A DNA stretch of 41,574 bases. Source: Holtermannia corniformis. Taxonomy: Eukaryota; Basidiomycota; Tremellomycetes; Holtermanniales. The translations under genes were made by a program, and so were the position numbers. The notes under the pieces are model-generated. The model had not been told where the DNA came from. It searched no databases and saw only the letters and a program-made list of their open reading frames with translations. The stretch's first letter is position 1. Every line of letters begins with the position of its first letter. The stretch lies in contig BCIJ01000015.1 of the NCBI GenBank assembly GCA_001599935.1, positions 449,932-491,505 on the forward strand. Reading direction: 5' to 3'. Shown one piece after another: positions 1 through 10,131 of the stretch.

Positions 1-119
1 AACCCCACTGCGCGATGTTAACGACGTGCGTGGTGAAGACGATGGTCTTGTTCGTATGGAGCGAGAGTCACAAACCCCACTGCGCGATGTTAACGGCGTG
101 CTTGGTGAAGACGAAGACC
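1..119. repeat. 72-bp direct repeat, two copies
   Basis: The sequence starting at base 1 (AACCCCACTGCGCGATGTTA) recurs from base 73 with a few substitutions, followed by GGTGAAGACGA in both. The period of 72 is a multiple of three and lies inside the open frame 2-181. Confidence 0.8.
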
Positions 120-181
120 TTGAAGAGAACATCGAGGAACAAGACCCACAACTCGAGGCCATGTTGAACGCAATTGCATGA
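2..181 (+). CDS. 3' end of an unknown protein with a 24-residue tandem repeat
   Basis: An open frame enters from the left edge and stops at TGA 179-181. It codes 59 residues with no start in the window, so it is the C-terminal part of a gene or a last exon. The first 41 residues contain two copies of a 24-residue unit beginning TPLRDVN and containing GED, and the tail is acidic (DEDLEENIEEQDPQ). The repeat keeps frame at exactly 72 bases with mostly conservative changes, which favours real coding. No family is recognised. It could also be a transposon-derived fragment, since the next recognisable feature is a retroelement. Confidence 0.45.
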   Translation, partial: TPLRDVNDVRGEDDGLVRMERESQTPLRDVNGVLGEDEDLEENIEEQDPQLEAMLNAIA

Positions 182-346
182 GTAAGTTTGTAGCATTCGA
201 CAACCGCAGTAAGTTAATAATTACAAGTTTTGTGTGAGATAAAGGTTAACGGATCAAAGGTCAAGTGTGATGATGCATGGCTATGGTCGACCACGCGTGG
301 CCACGCGTTGTCATGCGTGGTCACGCATGAGCGTGAAGCCATGTGT

Positions 347-400
347 GACCACGCGTGGTCACGCGTGGTCACGCGTGGTCACGCGTGGTCACGCGTGGTC
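347..400. repeat. Tandem ACGCGTGGTC array (five exact 10-bp copies)
   Basis: Bases 351-400 are five uninterrupted copies of ACGCGTGGTC. With the preceding GACC (347-350) the unit forms the palindrome GACCACGCGTGGTC. Diverged copies occur upstream at about 287-345. Each unit holds an ACGCGT core, the MluI cell-cycle box bound by MBF-type factors in fungi; whether that matters here is unknown. Bases 182-642 hold no convincing gene apart from this array and the palindromes at 535-556. Confidence 0.9.
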
Positions 401-534
401 TTGGAGATTTTTGGCTTGTAAAGACTTCGTGGCAGTCTTTTCTAGCTAGACTGTGTATTCTAGTTGCTCTGAGATGTAATCTGGTGCAAATAAATGTAAT
501 GCTTTCAACTTAGTAAGTTTGCAGGTGGGGTCTG

Positions 535-556
535 GTCCGCGGACAGGTCCGCGGAC
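535..556. repeat. Duplicated palindrome GTCCGCGGAC
   Basis: GTCCGCGGAC occurs at 535-544 and again at 547-556, separated by AG. Each copy is a perfect 10-bp palindrome, so the pair can form alternative hairpins. It lies about 90 bp before the point where copia coding homology begins. Confidence 0.85.
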
Positions 557-642
557 TGTTCTAGTACAGTGAGGACACCTTTAAGGCCATTGGATAATAC
601 GGCTTTCACCTACCTTTTAGGTAACCTTAACTATAGTTAGGG

Positions 643-3174
643 GTGGCCAGCCGACCAAGCGCCCGATCGCGAGAGAACGCCTTCGCCAACGAGCTCGACG
701 AGGACGAGCCAAAGACCTGGCGACACGCGATGCGGGGCAAGAATGGCGAGGATTGGCTAAGAGCGGCTCAGTCAGAACTTANCAGCTTGGATCGGAAGCG
801 GACGTGGGAAATGGCCAAACTCCCGAGGAACAAGAAAGCCATCGGCTGCCGATGGGTCTTCAAGAGNAAACGCGACGCCGAGGGCAAGATCGTCAAGTAC
901 AAGGCCAGGCTCGTCGCGCAAGGGTTCACGCAACGATGGGGCCAAGACTACACCGAGACTTTCGCACCAGTCGGCCGCGCCGTCAGCCTTCGAGTGATGC
1001 TGGCCATAGCGGCAAGCCAAGACCTCGAACTCCTGCAAGCAGACGTCGAGGGGGCGTACCTGAACGGCAAGATCGACGAGGACATCTACATGAGGATCCC
1101 CGAGGGCTTGGAAGGCAAGACAGGCGCCGGCTTCGATTGCGTCAAGATCAAGAAGGCGCTATACGGTCTCAAGCAATCGGGTCGACAATGGTGGCTCGAA
1201 CTCGGCGGCAAGCTCGAACAGCTCGGCTTCAAGCGCCTCGAGGCAGACTGGGGCGTGTACACGAGGGACGGACCCAATGGCAAGGTCACGATGCTCGTCT
1301 ATGTTGACGACCTCCTCATTAGCGGCCGATCGAAGGCCGAGCTTCGAAAAGTCATCGGAGACCTGTCGAAGCATTGGAAAATCGCGGAAATGGGGGAGGT
1401 GGCGTCCATTCTGGGACTCAAGGTCACGAGGGACCGACAGGCGAAGAAGATCTGGCTCACGCAGCCAGGGTACATCGACAAGATCGTCGACAGGTTCCCG
1501 CCGACAACCGAGCGAACCTTCTCGACACCCATGGCCATCGAGAACGCCGTCATCAAGACCGACGAAACCAAGCAGGTCACCTATCAGGAGCTCATCGGGA
1601 GCCTGATGTGGGTCGCCGGCAGTACGAGGCCAGACGTGGCATTTGCCACGATGTACCTCGCCCGGGCGAATGGTGCGCCGACCCTATCCCACTGGGAGAT
1701 GGGGCTACGAGTGGTATCGTATCTCGCAAGTACGCGGGATCAGGGCATCTCCATCGGCGGCAAGAGCGCCGATCTCGAAGGGTGGGTCGATTCGGACTTC
1801 GGCGGCTGCCTCGAGACCAGAAGATCGACCACCGGATACCTCTTCAAGCTCAACAACTCGCCGGTGGCGTGGTGCTCGCGGAGGCAAGCGTCCACGGCCA
1901 GCTCGACAACCGAGGCCGAGTATGTTGCGATGGCCGAAGCTGGACGCGANGCTGTCTGGCTTCGGCGGTTGCTTGGGGAGCTGGGGGAGNCCCAGCCAAG
2001 CACGACGCTGCATTGCGACAACCAATCGGCAATCCACTTGGGCAAGAACCCGGCGACGCACCAGAGGACCAAGCACATCGACATCAAGCATCATATCCTT
2101 CGAGACATGGTCGAAGCCAAGTCGATCACGCTTGAGTACGTGCGCACGGCCGAACAGCAAGCCGACATCTTCACCAAGCCGTTGGCAAGACAGCAGTTCG
2201 CCGTCCTGGCCGGCAAGATGGGCGTGGAAGGCGTCGAAGGCGTCGAAGGCGTCGAAGGCGACGGAAACCTCAAAGGAATCAAGAACGCCGCGAAACGCCG
2301 GCCGGCTCAAGAAACGGCGATGGCGACCCGCCTGCTCGAAAGCTACGACGACGACGACGGCGGCGTCGGAGAAGACTGCTGCACAGGCAGCCGCTACATG
2401 TGTAGCCCGTCCGAGGCGTCGAGGATGCAGAGGTGCAACCACGGCCACGGGCACGAGGACGCGCGCGAGGCAAGAAACCGCGCAAGAGGGCCAGCGAGTG
2501 GCCACCCGCGGCGAGCAAGACCCACAGAGGACGAGCCAGAGGTCCACGAAGGCGAAAACGGTCAAGGACCCACCTTCGCCACCAACTACTCGAGGTCGTA
2601 CGAGGCCGAAGACGATCTGAGGACGCGTCAGCATCGGCGTCAAGATCATCGGCGTCAAGATCGTCGCCAGCGGCGCGAGGCCGAAGCCCAGGAAGAGTAC
2701 GATGCACTTGCCACCGTCATCCCAGGAGGGCGAAACTACGTACCTGGGACAATCACTACGGACAGCCAGTGGGCGGCGCTCCGGCGATTCAGCCGTCGAA
2801 GTCGGTTGGCGGCGGCTTCAAGGCTTCAAGCTCAAGACGATGACTTGAAGGGTGGTCGCAACAAGTCAAAGGCGGCGGCGGCGGCGCGGCAAGCCAAGCC
2901 GCGCAGGCACGATCCGCGGTGCGCGGATCCGCGGTGCAAGACCGATCCACGGTGCACAACCGTTTGGCAAGTTGGCGTGGCGGCCGTGATCATCATCATC
3001 ATGATCACCCTTGGCTACGCCGTCAAGATGAGCATCGTCGCTCGTGGGGGAGTGTTAGAATACGCCACTCAGCCAGCCATCAGGGCGGACGACGCGGCGG
3101 GTGACGCCGCATCCGGCGAACACTACATCCGGCGAGGATGTAGCCAAGACACGTCTGCCGCGGCGAGGATGTAG
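643..3174 (+). CDS. Copia Pol fragment: reverse transcriptase, RNase H and long C-terminal tail
   Basis: This 843-codon open frame holds the copia-type reverse transcriptase (about residues 40-300; KARLVAQGFTQ, TFAPV and the catalytic YVDD in MLVYVDDLLISG) followed by copia RNase H (about 385-525; WVDSDFGG, SSTTEAEY, HCDNQSAI, TKHIDIKHH, ADIFTKPL). Copia Pol normally ends near this ADIFTKPL motif. Here the frame runs about 310 residues further: GVEG repeats, an acidic and Arg-rich low-complexity stretch, then one strongly hydrophobic segment (VAAVIIIIMITLGYAV) that could span a membrane. The last 40 or so codons lie inside the LTR. The tail may be a natural extension or chance read-through. 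There is no ATG at the start and integrase is missing, so the copy is not autonomous. Confidence 0.85.
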   Translation: MASRPSARSRENAFANELDEDEPKTWRHAMRGKNGEDWLRAAQSELXSLDRKRTWEMAKLPRNKKAIGCRWVFKXKRDAEGKIVKYKARLVAQGFTQRWGQDYTETFAPVGRAVSLRVMLAIAASQDLELLQADVEGAYLNGKIDEDIYMRIPEGLEGKTGAGFDCVKIKKALYGLKQSGRQWWLELGGKLEQLGFKRLEADWGVYTRDGPNGKVTMLVYVDDLLISGRSKAELRKVIGDLSKHWKIAEMGEVASILGLKVTRDRQAKKIWLTQPGYIDKIVDRFPPTTERTFSTPMAIENAVIKTDETKQVTYQELIGSLMWVAGSTRPDVAFATMYLARANGAPTLSHWEMGLRVVSYLASTRDQGISIGGKSADLEGWVDSDFGGCLETRRSTTGYLFKLNNSPVAWCSRRQASTASSTTEAEYVAMAEAGRXAVWLRRLLGELGEXQPSTTLHCDNQSAIHLGKNPATHQRTKHIDIKHHILRDMVEAKSITLEYVRTAEQQADIFTKPLARQQFAVLAGKMGVEGVEGVEGVEGDGNLKGIKNAAKRRPAQETAMATRLLESYDDDDGGVGEDCCTGSRYMCSPSEASRMQRCNHGHGHEDAREARNRARGPASGHPRRARPTEDEPEVHEGENGQGPTFATNYSRSYEAEDDLRTRQHRRQDHRRQDRRQRREAEAQEEYDALATVIPGGRNYVPGTITTDSQWAALRRFSRRSRLAAASRLQAQDDDLKGGRNKSKAAAAARQAKPRRHDPRCADPRCKTDPRCTTVWQVGVAAVIIIIMITLGYAVKMSIVARGGVLEYATQPAIRADDAAGDAASGEHYIRRGCSQDTSAAARM

Positions 3175-3307
3175 TCAAGGCGCCGAGGAACACTACATCC
3201 GGCGAGACAGTCAGGATGGCATGCTAGACATCAGAGCCGTAGGCGAAGCCTACAAAGTAGAGCCGTAGCGAGCGAGATGCATCACGGTTCTTCCCCATCA
3301 TCTAACA
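3053..3307 (+). repeat. 3' LTR of the copia element (255 bp)
   Basis: The LTR begins directly after the polypurine tract with TGTTAGA and ends with its exact inverse TCTAACA at 3301-3307, giving 7-bp terminal inverted repeats with the expected TG...CA ends. It contains two copies of AACACTACATCCGGCGA (about 3118 and 3190). Confidence 0.85.
3123..3143. other. Perfect 8-bp stem hairpin inside the LTR
   Basis: CTACATCC, loop GGCGA, then GGATGTAG. The arms are exactly complementary. Its place in the LTR would put it in the transcript ends; a role in RNA 3'-end formation is possible but not shown. Confidence 0.7.
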
Positions 3308-3710
3308 TCCATAACCCGCGCACAGACTCGTCCGAGAAGTGCGATCACTCACTTGGCAAAGGGAAGCAGCTCACAGAGCACACGATGGATAACATCAGAC
3401 GCAGCCAGACGGCTCTGACGGTGCTCAACCTCGTCCAAGATGTTAGTCACGCATCCAGCTCACCTTTAGTTATTGACATTTCAGTGGCTCGTCAGCGAGG
3501 CTGCATCGATCCACCGCCATCACGCAGCGTACAAGCAAGACCAATGTATCAAGCTCTACCTCACGTTCCGTGGAGCTCGCTACTTTATCGCCCATTGGGT
3601 GGAACGCATCTGGCACCGCGATGAGGAGGAAGGCTCACTGTACGTCGTTGTTTGCCGTCCGTGCATCAACCAGAAACTGAGGCAGCCCGCACAGGCACTA
3701 CCGCATATCC

Positions 3711-4163
3711 ATGCCGCCCGACTTGGCCTACCTTGGCTTGGAAGACGACGTGTTCCTCTACTGGGTCGAAAAGCAGCAGGCGATCGAGCTGGTTGAATGG
3801 TGGCTCCGGTGCCTCGATATCGACGCGTGTGGGCTGAAGGGCACGATGGTGCGTCGAGGAGGACTCGATAGTTGACGCGCGCGAAGTACTGACGCTATTT
3901 GTAGGCTTCAGCGACGGTGCGCAATACATCGCACGGTCATTTGAATGCTGACCGCCGGTTCTGACAGGAAATCGTCTACGCCAATCTGTGCGATGAGCTC
4001 AGCGTCAAGCTCAACGACCCAACGGAGAAGAAGATGCCACCGATCGCGTACCACACCAAGTTGGTCGAGGTGAGCGGCGCGCGTCGAAACACCCGTCGTG
4101 TGCGGAGCTGACGGTTTGCAGGCTGCTCTGGCCAAGATGAAAAGCACTCAAAAGCAGCTTCTT
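3711..4163 (+). pseudogene. Exon-like coding remnant, unknown
   Basis: Three protein-like blocks occur in order. An ATG at 3711 opens 54 codons (MPPDLAYLGLEDDVFLYW... with many acidic and aromatic residues) ending at TGA 3873-3875. A 34-codon block, 3968-4069 (begins EIVYANLCDELS), sits between an acceptor (TCTGACAG) and a donor (GTGAGC). After a 52-nt intron with GCTGAC a 14-codon block follows (4122-4163, ends with a GTGAGT donor). The frame 3473-3660 just upstream is also protein-like (WLVSEAASIHRHH). The blocks do not join into one clean gene, so this looks like a decayed or partly recognised gene. No family is recognised. Confidence 0.35.
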
Positions 4164-6461
4164 GTGAGTCTAGCCCCACTACGGTAGCGAGCGGCAGTTA
4201 ATGGATAATAGCGAAGCGCAGAGTTGCTTCATAAGGCGCTTGAGGCTGTATGAGACTAATGGAGTCGTGTAAGAAATGTTGCCGTGTGTTATTGACAGAA
4301 GATGGGATCTGTGAATCGGTCATCGTCTACGTATGTGCTAAGCATTGTCGCGCGGATCAGAGTGTGTGTCAGCTTGTCCACAGATTGACACGGTGTCGTC
4401 GGCATGACCATGTTGGGGACCTGCTCGACTGTAAGACACCACTCACATGACCTATGAGTCTGATCTTTGTACAGACGCAATGGACGTACCGCTAAGGAGA
4501 CAAACCAGTCACACGAGAGCGACACACGCGTGCGATCCAACTTGCAGTGCGCTCCATAGCTGCTGTCGGCGGCCAAGAAGTGCCACTTCGCCACCCAAAC
4601 CCCTTTGGAGCTCCGAGCGAAACTCGTCGTTCCCTATAATGCAACGACGACCAGCTCATTCGTTTTTCTCCAGTTGAACCCCCATAGACTGTGCCCTGCA
4701 TACACACCAGCACATCCACAAGAGCCGAATGTAACCGCGCCTCTGCGAGTATGCCACGCTGCACTGGGAATGGATGCAGTTGAAACCGGTAGGTGTCCGA
4801 TATTGAGCTCAGAGTCGGGCGGGAATATGGTCATGATCGTCTTGCCAAGGCCAAGCTGACTCTACAGCCTACAAAAAAACCACATCAAGGCAACATGACG
4901 TTGTCCGCCGTCATTCAGCGTTGCGCTCTTTGACACGCAGTCCACCGCACGCAGCAAAGCCAGCGCTGGGACTGTTGTCGCCTAAACGTCCCGCATCTTG
5001 GAATTTGGAACGAGCCGATATACACGTCCACAGTACTTTGCTACTTGACATTACCCTGTGGTCACTCAGAAGCGCTATGGAAGTCTGACGGCGACTTTGA
5101 TGAAGTCAGACTTGGCGGAAGTGCTGTATGTGCCAAAATGTAGAGGGGAGCCGTTGCTTTGCAGCCTTTGAAAGGACCAGGGGTGAGTCATGAGAAGAAT
5201 CAATACATGCTTTCAACTGACCATGCAGTGGTAGAACCTTGCGCAAGATCACAAGCTCACAAATGAGCTGCGCGACGCGGTCGACGAAGCAGACTCATCC
5301 GCGCTGGTGTCAGCCGATATCCTCATGTAAGCGAAGGTCAACCTAGCGGTACCCCAGCACTCATATCTGGTATCAGTCTTTCAAGTGCTCAGCGCGCTGC
5401 CGATGAAGAGATGATCACATAGGGCCACGACCAGCAGATCATGACGCTTCAGTAGCCACTTCGAGGCGTGTCGACCGCAGTAGAGCTCGCCATTAGCATC
5501 AAGCGCATGCAAGCCGAGGCACCAGACTTGCAGCACGGAATCATCGACTCAGCGACGTGATTCTCGGCCCTGTGGTCATCATGCACAACCTCGACACACA
5601 GACAAGCAAAGCAGCACCACAGCACACGAAAGACCCCTTGCTGAATGATGGCGCAACTGCATCAGGCATTGGTTTTCAAGCTTCTTTGCGCATTGTCGCT
5701 CCGCACAGCAATCAAGCGTTCAGCACAGCTAACCGACACATACAGGACCCTCGAATCTGCTGCAACACCGAAGGCCTGGTAGAGCTGGCAAGTCACATCC
5801 TAGTCAACAGCCACATTCACAAGCGCTTCGCACACCCCCGAACAACCCGCATACCATCTTTTCCTCCACAATCGCCCATGACAGCACTCGGACACTTCGG
5901 CGACTGTGTCCATGTCGTTGTGCAAACCGATGCCACCTGGTAGCTGGTCCTTCGATCCCCTCATGAAAAGGTCAACCGCGCGAGAGCGCGTCGCGTCGCA
6001 CATGAATGTCCACGCGGGCGCGAGCAGAGCAAGGTATACAGCTCGTGGGCAGCGGGGCTCAGTTGAGCAGGGATGTATGCTTAGCCTTATGAGATGACAC
6101 GATCGTGTGAGGCCGAAACCATCAAGCCATACGAACACATAACAACCTCCGAACTCTACACAACTTCTAACTCTTGCGCTAGATGGCGTCGGGCCTTTAC
6201 GTACGCCAGATGGGAAACAATGGCCCGAAAACCGTTGCAATGTGTTGCGCTATCTAGCCGACCTGTCTGCACCGATTAAGATACTGCGGACGTGCAGCTG
6301 CATACTGTTTCTGCAGGAGCAGAGTTGCAGATACGACGGGTGCCGTTTGCTCCCGTTGATGGTAGAGGAATGAGCATGGGTTTGCCACCCCACCGTTCGG
6401 TTGCAACCATCACCAGCTCTCCTCGCATTACACCAGTCCCATCCCAGCACACCCAGGCGAG
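4164..6461. other. Gene-poor stretch with weak coding relics
   Basis: No complete gene is visible. About 5235-5330 codes a helical, charged stretch (NLAQDHKLTNELRDAVDEAD) ending in a stop, and about 5388-5560 continues in a similar style (RAADEEMIT, AVELAISIKRMQAEAPD) but is interrupted by stops. These look like coiled-coil fragments comparable in character, though not clearly in sequence, to the family genes further right. Confidence 0.35.
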
Positions 6462-8311
6462 ATGCGATCTCACACAAAGCCGAACCGGCTCGTGAGCAAG
6501 GCTCCCAGCACCGTCAAGAACCTCAAAGTCGCGTCCGCCGAGCCGAAACAAGGACAAGTCGCTGCGCAACCCACGTCTGCGTCGACTTCCGCTCAAGGTC
6601 ACGTCGTGAAGCGGCAGGACAAGAAAGATGTGAGTGACACGAGCTCCCTCGGGAAAGTCCTGCTGCACACGATATTGATGGACGTGCAGGAGCCGAAGAC
6701 GACGAGCAAGACCACCGCCAGTCAAGATGATCAGGTGTCAACGAAGACTACGAACACGATGTCGCAGCTCAAGTCGAGAGGCGGCAACCCCAATGAGCGT
6801 CCAACCGCCGTAGTCGGTCGTCTCGCTCGTACAGCCTCGAGTGCTACGCCGAAGCAGCCGCTCGGGAGCTCCAGGTACGAGAACAAGGACAAGACCCCTC
6901 CGAAGGCGAGATCACCGCCCTCCAAGAGGACTTGGCTGTTTGCCACTGCGGCCGGGGTGGTCCAAAGTGCTGTTGAGCCCGAGGCTCCCGGCTCCTCGCG
7001 CTCTCGTGCGAAAGCACAGGCGCTCCGTGTAAACCCTCGCTACAAGTCAGCGAGCGCCGTGAAAGTCGAAAAAGAAGGGATTGTGCTCGTGGAGCACAGC
7101 AGCACCACGTCCGAGACCGCGCGCCGCTTAGAAGAGCACGATAGGGTGAGTTGACCTTGCAGTGACGGCTTCTGCGAGCTTCGCACTGACTCGCCACAGC
7201 GCCGCTCAGTACAGAGTCGCCAAATGACTCAAGCGAGGCGAAGCCCTCCGTCCTCCTCGCTCAACTTGGCGCAGCCGCAAGAGGAGACTGCTAGCACGCA
7301 GCTCCAACGTGGTGCGCAGGCGGACGCTACTGGCTCGGCCGCGTCTAGTGTGAGGACCATCACCAACAACGAAACGTTCTCTCACTGATCAAGCAGGCGG
7401 CTGAAGCCCCACCACCCCCTATCGCCGCTCGATCCGACGATTTCGCCGCCCGTCTCTCTGCGCTCGAAGGCGGACTCGCAGCTCTCACTGCCGACAACGC
7501 CAAGCTCGCACCGCTCGAAGCCACAGTTCAGCGACTGACGTTGGACAACGGCAAGTGGGAGGAGCGCTGGAGTTCGGTGTCAGCCGACAACCTCCAGTTG
7601 GAGGAGCGCATGAGTGTTGTGACAGCCGATCTCGGCTACGTGAGCGTCAGTACTGTCGAGAATGATTTCTGCCAGAGCTTATACGTTATAGTCGCAAAAA
7701 AAGCGTGAGGATCAGGCCCAGCTCAACCTCCTCATCCGTGCTGCCGCCGATCTCGTGAACCAACGACACTCGACGTTCCGCAGAGCAACCGATTCGTCTC
7801 GCGACGTAAAAGCTGCATTGGCGCAAACGCCACTTCCGGCAAGTACGTCAAAGCAGGTATCTCCAGAGTAGCCACTGATACACCAACAGAGATCCAGGAT
7901 CGCTTCGGATCCAGTATCGACGACGGAATGCTGCCAACACCGGCTTCCTTCACGCGCACGGAAGTCGCACACCCGAATCTCGGTCCAGCAACACTGCTGT
8001 CGTCGCTGCTGTGCAACAGGGAAGCGATGAGGCCCAACAACCAATGGGTTGTCATTAGCGTGGTGTATGCGCTGGGTGAGGAGGCTGCGGATGTCTTAGC
8101 AAGCATCGAAAACGAGCCTGAACGCTATGAGCCGATCCCCAAAGCCTTCATCACTGGGATCGCGCGCGACGGAGATTGGGAGCTTGAAGCGCTCGAGACC
8201 GGTTTCAACCTCGACACGCAAATCTCAAAAGCCGCAGCGAAGGCGCAGAGGCAGAAGGCAGCCCAGTCGAAGGGGCGGGCTGGCAAAGCCAAGCTTCAGT
8301 GGGGTTTCTGA
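6462..8311 (+). CDS. Coiled-coil family protein A, intact (unknown function)
   Basis: Five exons (6462-7145, 7200-7349, 7397-7639, 7692-7842, 7890-8311) join in frame to a 549-residue protein; introns are 47-54 nt. Residues 1-175 are Lys/Ser/Thr-rich and probably disordered. A short conserved motif follows at about 177-208 (GSSRSRAKAQALRVNPRY, then AVKV and GIVLV). Residues about 279-359 are predicted coiled coil (LSALEGGLAALTADNAKL). The last exon encodes a compact domain with HPNLGP at 437 and MRPNNQW at 456-462, followed by a basic tail. The phase-1 intron before this domain is shared with the copies at 10859, 13283 and 34793. This is the only copy in the window with no visible lesion. I recognise no known family; a structural or DNA-associated role would be a guess. 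Confidence 0.7.
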
Positions 8312-8430
8312 GATACAGGGTGATGCATTCGATTCTTATGCGCTAGCTGAAGCCATAGACAAGCTATGAAGTCATGCCACGCAGCTAGGACATAAAGCGT
8401 CCACATCACAACTGCGGCATATCAGATCTT

Positions 8431-8980
8431 GTGGCGTACATTGGCTCGTCCGTGACCTGCTGGAAGAAGCTCGCCGTCGAGTCGAATCGCTGCAAAGAGA
8501 TAAGCAAGCTTTCGGGAAGGGATCGCGCGGCTGAGGCCGCGGAACATCAATCTTCAAAAAGCGCACCGCGTGCTGCGCACAAATCTACCAGAGATCATCG
8601 AGAGCTGACCAGCTCAAGGACAGACATACGCGCTAACGTGGATTACGCTGAAACCCGGCTCTCCTACCCGCCGCCCCAGTCATACTGAGTCATTCAAGCC
8701 AGCTCAATCGGCCATCGCACCTACTTGTCGGTTTCCAGCGGTCCCCAGGAAAGAGAAACAAAGCCAAGTTCAAGCCGCGGCCGCAATGATGAAGAAGACC
8801 AAGACAGATAACGAAATTAAAGGGAGCGGTTGTATCCGTTTGCGGACTTAGACGTGGACGATTACGCTCTTGCCAAGCTCAAGGCTCGAGGAGCTCCCAA
8901 GCGCCCGAAGGTCGAATTCAGAGTGGCCGTACACGTACGTGACGTCGCAAACAGCGCACTCAAAGCCAGCCAACCCGCTT
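8431..8980 (+). pseudogene. Broken coding remnant, unknown
   Basis: A coiled-coil-like stretch (LVRDLLEEARRRVESLQRDK, about 8446-8505) is followed by stops. Further on, about 8831-8980 encodes a convincing C-terminal end (YPFADLDVDDYALAKLKARG, then a basic segment and TAA) in another frame, with AAAAMMKKTKTDNEIK between them in a third. Either a gene with undetected introns or a decayed gene; no homology is recognised. Confidence 0.3.
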
Positions 8981-9098
8981 AACCTCTCCTTAACTTCTCT
9001 CGACGCGGCTGAGCGACCGCGGAAATGGAGAATGGGATGGTAGGTGGAGGCTCGAACGGCGCACGCGTACAGTCCGAGCCGAGATAGAGACACGCGAC

Positions 9099-9964
9099 AT
9101 GCCGGCGAGATCCAAATCGAAAGTCAAAAGTCGCCGCACGGCTTCGCTCGTCCAACAAAGAACGACCATGCCCCGGCAAGAAGACCACAACCCGATGAGC
9201 AAGGAGGGATGGCGCATCTTCTGGAACGACGAGCAGGAAGCGATCTTTCTCTGGACCCGACCGCGGGAAGTGACAGAGACGGGTACGGTTTTGAATGTGA
9301 GTCGCTCAGACCATCTACAGGGCTAATGACGCAGGAAAAGATGGTCAAGGAGGCAGAGGCGCTTCGGCAGCTGCATCTTTTGGCCAAGACTCTCGGGATG
9401 CAGACGCCCACAAGTGATCACGCCAGTTTCGACACGCTATACAATTCCATGATGGCTCAGATCTCTGCCTACCGACATGGCCAGTCGACCGTCGAGGAGT
9501 GCGAGAGCCGGGCAGAGACGGACACGGACTCGCTTTACTCCCGCCCCCCGGTACAATGGCCTGCCGTCGCTCCACCGCGCACGCCCAACCGGCTCACACT
9601 GGCAAACGTGACGAAACAGCAGCAGGAGCTAAAGGCTGCCAAGAACGCCGCTCGGCAGACTCCCACGCCGACACTGGGCTCTTGCGCTTCTTCGTCAGAG
9701 GCACCTCCGTCTTATGCGAGTGAGGGTCACACACCGATAGGGAGCGCGGCGAAAGCCGGCTGGCCGCATGATTGTGCCGAGCCGAGGCATTGTATCCCCC
9801 CGCCGCCGCTGGACAAGACGCACTGGGTTGATGAACGTCACCCGGAGATGCCAAAGACGTTCCATACCTTCCCTGCCGATGCCTTTTCGGAGAGTGATCT
9901 GACGACGTTTGCATTGGGCAAGTTTGGCAAGAAGGTGCCGAGGGGCACGATTACGCAGGTCTAG
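9099..9964 (+). CDS. Hypothetical protein, two exons
   Basis: Exon 1 is 9099-9296 (66 codons), the intron is 38 nt (GTGAGT...GCTAATGACGCAG, 9297-9334) and exon 2 is 9335-9964, giving 275 residues in phase 0. The N-terminus is basic (MPARSKSKVKSRR), followed by an aromatic and acidic block (EGWRIFWNDEQEAIFLW), a helical region (EKMVKEAEALRQLHLLAKTL) and a Pro/Ser/Thr-rich C-terminal half ending in FGKKVPRGTITQV. The joined frame is the best reading because the unspliced frame from 9044 lacks the structured N-terminus. No known domain is recognised. It lies between two members of the coiled-coil family but does not share their motifs. Confidence 0.6.
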
Positions 9965-10131
9965 CGAGATCCCCAAGGGAGTATGGACGGGAGCGGCGCA
10001 GAAGAGATGTGTAGAGAGATGAAACACGATGAGCGAATTTGATACCGTACCACAAAGCTGCGCGGGCGGTTGCAATGAGAATCAGAGCGGATCAATACCG
10101 CACTGGTCGACACTGCTTCCCGACAACGACC

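Larger units (their letters stand above)
643..3307 (+). mobile_element. 5'-truncated Ty1/copia LTR retrotransposon
   Basis: The element retains reverse transcriptase and RNase H coding, a polypurine tract (GTGGGGGAG, 3044-3052) and a 3' LTR (3053-3307). Gag, protease and integrase coding are absent, and no LTR-like TGTTAGA start is visible in 1-642, so the 5' part is missing. The frame opens after a TAG at 634-636 with a GTG, not an ATG, consistent with truncation. Four N bases (782, 867, 1950, 1990) fall inside it, which suggests a collapsed or polymorphic multicopy sequence in the assembly. The five bases after the LTR are TCCAT; a target-site duplication cannot be checked because the left end is gone. 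Confidence 0.9.

Noticed and set aside
1705..2658. Long minus-strand open frame across the copia element
   Set aside because: It mirrors the sense reverse transcriptase/RNase H coding; GC-rich coding sequence commonly gives open antisense frames.
9044..9334. A single-exon 306-codon gene starting at 9044
   Set aside because: The first 97 codons have no protein-like character, while the alternative ATG at 9099 joins through a clean 38-nt intron to the same downstream frame.
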